Source of the DNA: Pleomorphochaeta sp963678575
Lineage (GTDB): Bacteria > Spirochaetota > Spirochaetia > Sphaerochaetales > Sphaerochaetaceae
Length of the DNA: 64,000 bases
Assembly: GCA_963678575.2 (NCBI GenBank)
Contig: CAXXHV010000001.1
Span: 496,001-560,000, forward strand
Direction of reading: 5' to 3'
The notes beneath the pieces are model-generated. The model had not been told where the DNA came from. It was given only the letters and a program-made list of their open reading frames with translations, and ran no database searches. Position 1 is the first letter of the stretch. The number at the start of each line of letters is the position of its first letter. A program made the position numbers and the translations under genes. Positions 59,675 to 64,000 of this stretch are shown here, one piece after another.

Positions 59675-60337
59675 ATGAAAAAAGAACCAATTAAAGCTGT
59701 ATTATTTGATTTGGATGGAACATTATTATATACATTAGGAGATATTAGAGCTTCTATTAACGTTCCATTGATAAAAAGGGGTTTAAACCCTATTTCAATT
59801 GAGGTTTGTAGAGAAATTGTTGGAAATGGTTTAAGAAATGCTGTTAAAGATAGTTTTGAAAAGATGAATTATAAATGTGATGAAGAAGAAATAGATCAAG
59901 CTTTATTAGAATTGCAGACCTATTATAAAAATAATCCAACTAAATATTGTTATACTTATGATAAAATAAATGATTTTTTAAAAAATTTATCAATACCATT
60001 TGGATTATTATCTAATAAAGAAGATGGAATTGTAAAACAAATTGTTCCAAAATTATTTAAGGAAATAAATTTTGATTATGTTTGTGGAGAAAAAGATAAA
60101 ATATTGAAGCCAGATAAAACAAGAGTGTTAGAATTTTGTAAACAATTAAATATTAGTGAAAAAAATGTTTTATATGTTGGTGATAGTGAAGTAGATTATA
60201 ATACAGCAATAAATGCTAATTCTCAGGTATTACTTGTAACTTGGGGATATCGAGATAAAGAAGAATTGTTAAAATTTAAAGTTCCAACTGTTGATACAGT
60301 TGAAGAACTAAGGGAGTACCTAAATGCAAATAGATAG
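59675..60337 (+). CDS. HAD superfamily phosphatase, phosphoglycolate-phosphatase-like
   Basis: A 220-residue HAD hydrolase. I start at ATG 59675 (MKKEPIKAVLFDLDG) rather than the TTG six codons earlier, because the earlier start falls inside the promoter. Motif I is VLFDLDGTLLYT with Asp12 and Asp14, motif II GLLSNKED, and motif IV VLYVGDSEVDYNTAINA. The cap region KRGLNPISIEVCREIVGNGL is Gph-like. It overlaps the phosphohexomutase gene by 14 bp, so the two form an operon and might act together on sugar phosphates, although the substrate is not known. Confidence 0.87.
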   Translation: MKKEPIKAVLFDLDGTLLYTLGDIRASINVPLIKRGLNPISIEVCREIVGNGLRNAVKDSFEKMNYKCDEEEIDQALLELQTYYKNNPTKYCYTYDKINDFLKNLSIPFGLLSNKEDGIVKQIVPKLFKEINFDYVCGEKDKILKPDKTRVLEFCKQLNISEKNVLYVGDSEVDYNTAINANSQVLLVTWGYRDKEELLKFKVPTVDTVEELREYLNANR

Positions 60338-62015
60338 AAATGAAATTCTTAAAAGAGCTGAAGAATATGTAGCTTCTGAAAAAAATGAAGTTTTTAAAAA
60401 AGAGGTTAAGAATGATTTATTAAATGATAATTTTGACTCTTTATATGATAGATTTTATACTGCCTTAGCTTTTGGAACGGCTGGAATGCGGGGTGTAATT
60501 GGTGGTGGAACTAATAGAATGAATACTTTTATGGTAAAAAAAGTTTCACAAGGATTGGCCTCCTATTTAGTTGAAAATGTTAATAATCCTTCAATAGTAA
60601 TAGCATATGATTCTAGAAATTATAGTTTTGATTTTGCAAAGGCCGCTGCTACTGTATTAGCTGCAAATAAAGTGAAAGTATATTTGTATGATTCTTTAAG
60701 ACCTGTTCCAGTGTTATCTTTTGCATTAAGAGAATTAAAAGCAAGTGCAGGTATTGTAATTACAGCCTCCCATAATCCAAGTAAGTATAATGGTTATAAG
60801 GTTTATTGGTCAGATGGTGGACAAGTAACCCCTCCACATGATATTGAAATTGCAAAAAAAGCAAATAGTGTTGTTTTTTCTGATATTAAAGAAATTGATG
60901 AAGTTGAAGCTAGAAATAGTGGTCTACTATTAAGTGTAGATGAGAGTGTTGATAATAATTATTATGATATGGTTATCTCTTCAATTAGAAGAAAAGAATT
61001 AGTTAAAAACACTAATATCACTGTAGCATATACACCGCTTCACGGTTCAGGTAACATTCCTGTAAGACATATGCTAAATAAACTTGGTATAAATACTGTC
61101 GTTGTAAAAGAGCAAGAACTTCCAGATGGTAATTTCCCCACAGTTAAATTACCTAATCCAGAAAGCCCTCAAGCAATGGAAAAAGTAATTGATTTAGCAA
61201 TTAAAGAAAAAGCTGATATTGTATTAGGTACTGATCCAGATGCAGATAGATTAGGAATTGCTATTCCTAAAAATAAAGAAAAAAGTGAATATCAATTATT
61301 AAGTGGAAATCAAATTGCAACTTTATTATGTGATTATTTATTAGAAACAAGCATTGAGCAAAAAAGAGAAGGTATTCCCTTTGTTGTAAAAAGTCTTGTT
61401 ACAACGGATTTAGTAAAAAAGATAACTGAAGCAAATGGGGGAGAATCCAAAGATGTTTTAACTGGATTTAAATATATTGCTGAACAAATTAAAAATTTAG
61501 AAAATTCTAAGGATAAATATTTCTTGTTTGGATGTGAAGAGAGTTATGGCTTTTTAAGTGTTCCAAGTGTTAGAGATAAAGATGCAGTTTCTTCAAGTGT
61601 TCTTGCTGTTGAAATGATGTGTTATCTTGCAAGTAAAGGTTTGACTCTCCAAGATAGATTGGATGCAATTTATGATAAGTATGGTTATAGTACTGAAATT
61701 GTATTTGCTAGAGATTATGAAGGGGCTAGTGGAAAAGTTGAAATGGATAGAATAATGCAATCTTTCCACAATCTTAAAGTTGGAGATACTCTTGTAGATA
61801 GAAAAATTATTAGTGTTAAAGATTTATTAAAAGATGAACAAGATTTTCCAAAAGCTGATGTTGTAATTATTAATTTTGAATCAGGAGAAAAATTAATTGT
61901 AAGACCTAGTGGGACTGAACCAAAGATCAAATACTATGTATTTTTATCAGGTGAAAAAAATATTTTATTACCAAAATTAGAAAAAATTATCAATAATTTT
62001 AAAACAGCGCTTTAA
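60324..62015 (+). CDS. Phosphohexomutase (phosphoglucomutase/phosphomannomutase, PgcA-like)
   Basis: A 563-residue alpha-D-phosphohexomutase. FGTAGMRGVIGGGTNRMN at the start, the phosphoserine loop TASHNPSKYNGYKVYW (Ser149), the metal loop DPDADRLGIAI (about residue 305), the sugar loop GCEESYGFL and the phosphate-binding RPSGTEPKIKYYV near the end are all in place. The length is that of the longer PgcA/ManB type found in Firmicutes and spirochaetes. It interconverts hexose 1- and 6-phosphates, feeding cell-wall or polysaccharide synthesis. GGGAG lies 6 nt before the ATG, within the HAD gene end. Confidence 0.93.
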   Translation: MQIDRNEILKRAEEYVASEKNEVFKKEVKNDLLNDNFDSLYDRFYTALAFGTAGMRGVIGGGTNRMNTFMVKKVSQGLASYLVENVNNPSIVIAYDSRNYSFDFAKAAATVLAANKVKVYLYDSLRPVPVLSFALRELKASAGIVITASHNPSKYNGYKVYWSDGGQVTPPHDIEIAKKANSVVFSDIKEIDEVEARNSGLLLSVDESVDNNYYDMVISSIRRKELVKNTNITVAYTPLHGSGNIPVRHMLNKLGINTVVVKEQELPDGNFPTVKLPNPESPQAMEKVIDLAIKEKADIVLGTDPDADRLGIAIPKNKEKSEYQLLSGNQIATLLCDYLLETSIEQKREGIPFVVKSLVTTDLVKKITEANGGESKDVLTGFKYIAEQIKNLENSKDKYFLFGCEESYGFLSVPSVRDKDAVSSSVLAVEMMCYLASKGLTLQDRLDAIYDKYGYSTEIVFARDYEGASGKVEMDRIMQSFHNLKVGDTLVDRKIISVKDLLKDEQDFPKADVVIINFESGEKLIVRPSGTEPKIKYYVFLSGEKNILLPKLEKIINNFKTAL

Positions 62016-62093
62016 TAAAAAATAAAAAAGTACACTTTTATCTTTTAATATTGTCAATATGTATTATATTATAAATATGTGGAGGCAAAGATA

Positions 62094-62858
62094 GTGGTAT
62101 ACTTTTATTATTTAAAGAGCTTAAAGCCAATATTGTTAAATCCTTTTTTTAGAAATAAAGAAATAGGGGATTTAGATAGTGAAGAAGATATTACAATTCT
62201 TAGTTCAAATACATTAACTCAAGAAGATAATGATTATATATCTCAAGAGGCCTTTAATGAAATTGATAATAGTGTGAACCTTTGGATACAAGAAAAAAGA
62301 TATTATCCAAGATTATTTATTTCAACTTTAGCTTTTTTTATAATGTATTTTTTCTTATCTCTTGTAATAAGAGACCCTATTCCTGTTTTTGATGAGCTTT
62401 TTGGAAGTATCGCCTTTTCAATATTTGTTTGGTATTTTTTTACCAAAAGAGATACAAAAAGCTCAATAGCAAATAAAAAGAAATTAGAAATAAAAAGACA
62501 TGTTAACACAACTGAGTATAAAGAAATAAATTTGCTTAAAAAAATTGAAGAATATATTTATGATATTAAATCTAAAGATAATTTAGATATAGCTGATGCA
62601 TTATGTTTAGTTGAAGGAGAGCTTTTAAAAATAGATTTTATTGAAGAAGAAAATCTTTATTTAGATAATTTTATAACTATGTTAAAAAAGAAAATGTTTT
62701 TAAATGATAAATTTAAATATTTATATAACAAAGTTGTTAAAGTAAGAGAGGCTGGAATAAAGGATGAAGCAGTAAGCTCAAAATTAATCGAATTTGGAAA
62801 AGAAGATAAATTCTATCTCTTAATTTTGACTTTATTAATTGTGTTAGAAAATAAATAA
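62094..62858 (+). CDS. Small membrane protein of unknown function
   Basis: GTG start at 62094, because GGAGG (62081-62085) lies 8 nt before it; a GTG at 62079 precedes the Shine-Dalgarno. The 254-residue product has an acidic N-terminal stretch (EEDITILSSNTLTQED), two adjacent hydrophobic segments at about residues 80-120 (FISTLAFFIMYFFLSLVI and FGSIAFSIFVWYFF) with a short loop between, and a C-terminal half of charged helices. I recognise no family. It is upstream of comEC with only a hairpin between, so the two may be linked, and 79 bp downstream of the mutase. Confidence 0.7.
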   Translation: MVYFYYLKSLKPILLNPFFRNKEIGDLDSEEDITILSSNTLTQEDNDYISQEAFNEIDNSVNLWIQEKRYYPRLFISTLAFFIMYFFLSLVIRDPIPVFDELFGSIAFSIFVWYFFTKRDTKSSIANKKKLEIKRHVNTTEYKEINLLKKIEEYIYDIKSKDNLDIADALCLVEGELLKIDFIEEENLYLDNFITMLKKKMFLNDKFKYLYNKVVKVREAGIKDEAVSSKLIEFGKEDKFYLLILTLLIVLENK

Positions 62859-62872
62859 AGGCAAATAATAAT

Positions 62873-62929
62873 AAAAAGTAATTAGTAGTATTGATGAAAA
62901 ATATCAAACAATCTAATTACTTTTTTTTT
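62873..62929 (+). terminator. Long hairpin with T run spanning the comEC start codon
   Basis: AAAAAGTAATTAG (62873-62885) pairs perfectly with CTAATTACTTTTT (62913-62925), followed by more T residues. Inside, TTGAT pairs with ATCAA around GAAAAAT. The comEC ATG (62894-62896) lies in the inner stem and loop, so this is either a terminator of the preceding gene or a structure that limits comEC. Confidence 0.6.
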
Positions 62930-64000
62930 ATACAATCATTGACTAGGTATTATATATTATTATCAATAATTATCATTTTTTACTTAAGCTATAATGATAA
63001 GTTAGTTCTTTATAAACCAATAATATTTCTTTTTTTCTGTTTTTTAATTTCATCTATACTAAATGTATTAAGTGCAAAATATGTTTACCATCTTATAATT
63101 GTTGTTATTTTTTGTTTTTATTTATTATCTATTAATTTAAATTCAAACTATGTTTTTAACGCAGGATTTGATCCATGGAAAATATGTGAACTAGAAGGAT
63201 ATGTTGTAAAAGATCAAAGTAAAACTAAATCTGATTCGTATTATTTTTTACTTAATTGTAAAAAAGGTTATTTAAAAGATAAAAGTAGCATTTCCATTAA
63301 AGGCCAAATTCCAATTTTATTTAATAAAGATTTTGATTTATTAGTATTTACTCCCATTCTAGCAAAAGTTGAATATGATAAGGAAATAAATCTTTTTAAA
63401 GCCAAGGATATTACAGTTTTAGATAAAAATAATAATTACAACTATCTACTTAAAAAAATTTTTTTTAAGATTAGAGATAATAGGGTGTTTTTATTAAAGA
63501 AAATTAAAGCATATATACACTGTCCTTTAGCAAGAATGCTGTTACTTGGCAGATGCGATCAAGAAGGATTTGTATTTAAAGATTATGCTTTAAATCTGGG
63601 TTGTGCACATTTGCTTGCTTTGTCCGGTATGCATTTATCAATAATAACTGTTTTCTTTACTAATTTATTAGTATTTCTTTTTTCAAAAAAGAAGGCGAAT
63701 TTATTTTCTATTATTTTAATTTTTTATTTTATTTATATTACTGGTCCAATTCCAAGTCTGATTCGAAGTTTAATAATGTATTTATTAAACAAAATAAATA
63801 TAAAAAGTGAGTTAAAAAGTGAAATTGTTTTATTAATTTGTGCAATTATACAGGCACTTTTATTTCCTTATACTTTTCGAAGTGCGGGGTGTCTTTTTAG
63901 CTATGGAGCTTTATGTGCTATATTTTTCTATAGCTCTATTTTTAAAATAAAAAATAAATTAGTTTCTTCAATTTTAACTACATTTTTTGCGATTTTAATT
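62894..64000 (+). CDS. comEC: ComEC/Rec2 DNA uptake channel, 3' end cut off by the window
   Basis: 369 codons are open to the right edge. The start ATG 62894 (MKNIKQSNYFFFIQ) has no Shine-Dalgarno; a TTG about 15 codons on is an alternative. The N-terminal part has two or three membrane helices, then a soluble OB-like section (about residues 95-190), and from Cys237 the competence-domain signature CAHLLALSGMHLSIITVFF, followed by further helices. ComEC carries single-stranded DNA across the inner membrane in natural transformation. The C-terminal beta-lactamase-like domain, if present, lies beyond the window. Competence in spirochaetes is poorly known, so the role is inferred. Confidence 0.88.
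   Translation, partial: MKNIKQSNYFFFIQSLTRYYILLSIIIIFYLSYNDKLVLYKPIIFLFFCFLISSILNVLSAKYVYHLIIVVIFCFYLLSINLNSNYVFNAGFDPWKICELEGYVVKDQSKTKSDSYYFLLNCKKGYLKDKSSISIKGQIPILFNKDFDLLVFTPILAKVEYDKEINLFKAKDITVLDKNNNYNYLLKKIFFKIRDNRVFLLKKIKAYIHCPLARMLLLGRCDQEGFVFKDYALNLGCAHLLALSGMHLSIITVFFTNLLVFLFSKKKANLFSIILIFYFIYITGPIPSLIRSLIMYLLNKINIKSELKSEIVLLICAIIQALLFPYTFRSAGCLFSYGALCAIFFYSSIFKIKNKLVSSILTTFFAILI

Overview
The window is AT-rich (roughly 30% G+C by eye), densely coding DNA from a bacterium that is most likely a spirochaete of the Treponema/Sphaerochaeta kind. This is inferred from the fused catalytic-regulatory aspartate carbamoyltransferase, the archaeal-type UMP kinase, the long PRPP synthetase, the many exported substrate-binding proteins whose mature ends begin NGS or QGS, and the lipoproteins. 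No tRNA, rRNA, CRISPR array, intact IS or prophage was seen. One gene runs off each end: a COG1313 radical SAM protein on the left and ComEC on the right.

Layout. 1-9.7 kb: housekeeping singletons (GNAT acetyltransferase, UMP kinase, SSB, ApbE, a lipoprotein, ArgH, PRPP synthetase, an aminotransferase, uridine kinase). 9.9-17 kb: an MFS transporter, a 1149-residue acidic protein with 37 tandem 12-bp units, an IMPase-family phosphatase, a HAD phosphatase, RidA and a YbaK deacylase. 17.2-22 kb: a minus-strand BMP-type nucleoside ABC transporter operon with a near-consensus promoter. 22.4-26.6 kb: an SLBB polysaccharide export protein and a Wzz/BY-kinase with no glycosyltransferases beside them. 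26.6-32.8 kb: a pyrimidine operon pyrBI-pyrE-pyrF-pyrDK-pyrC behind a leader peptide and intrinsic terminator. 34.4-35.7 kb: corA behind a structured leader that encodes a 26-residue peptide. 35.8-40.7 kb: a nucleoside hydrolase whose signal peptide is out of frame by one base, then an AraC regulator divergent from xylBA. 40.8-41.1 kb: a decayed group II intron. 42.4-46.5 kb: a thiamine salvage operon (cytX-thiM-thiE-HAD-thiD) under a TPP riboswitch. 46.6-58.3 kb: a large sugar region with a class II aldolase, rhamnulokinase, FSA-like aldolase, two DeoR regulators, two VOC proteins, a SIS isomerase, a ribose-type ABC importer and a TIM-barrel epimerase. 58.4-64 kb: an RlmI-like methyltransferase, a HAD phosphatase, a phosphohexomutase, a membrane protein and comEC.

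How the genes work together. Pyrimidine supply is the strongest theme: de novo UMP synthesis (pyr operon), PRPP (prs), salvage (udk, nucleoside hydrolase, BMP transporter) and UMP phosphorylation (pyrH). Sugar use is the second: xylose through xylAB and an unidentified sugar through the 46.6-58.3 kb region. Thiamine is made by salvage of hydroxymethylpyrimidine and thiazole.

The most interesting features are regulatory: a candidate UTP-sensitive attenuator before pyrBI, an MgtL-like acidic/proline leader peptide with three mutually complementary RNA segments before corA, a TPP riboswitch with a Shine-Dalgarno-masking hairpin, and several genes whose promoter -10 box lies 6-12 nt before an ATG lacking a Shine-Dalgarno, implying leaderless mRNAs.
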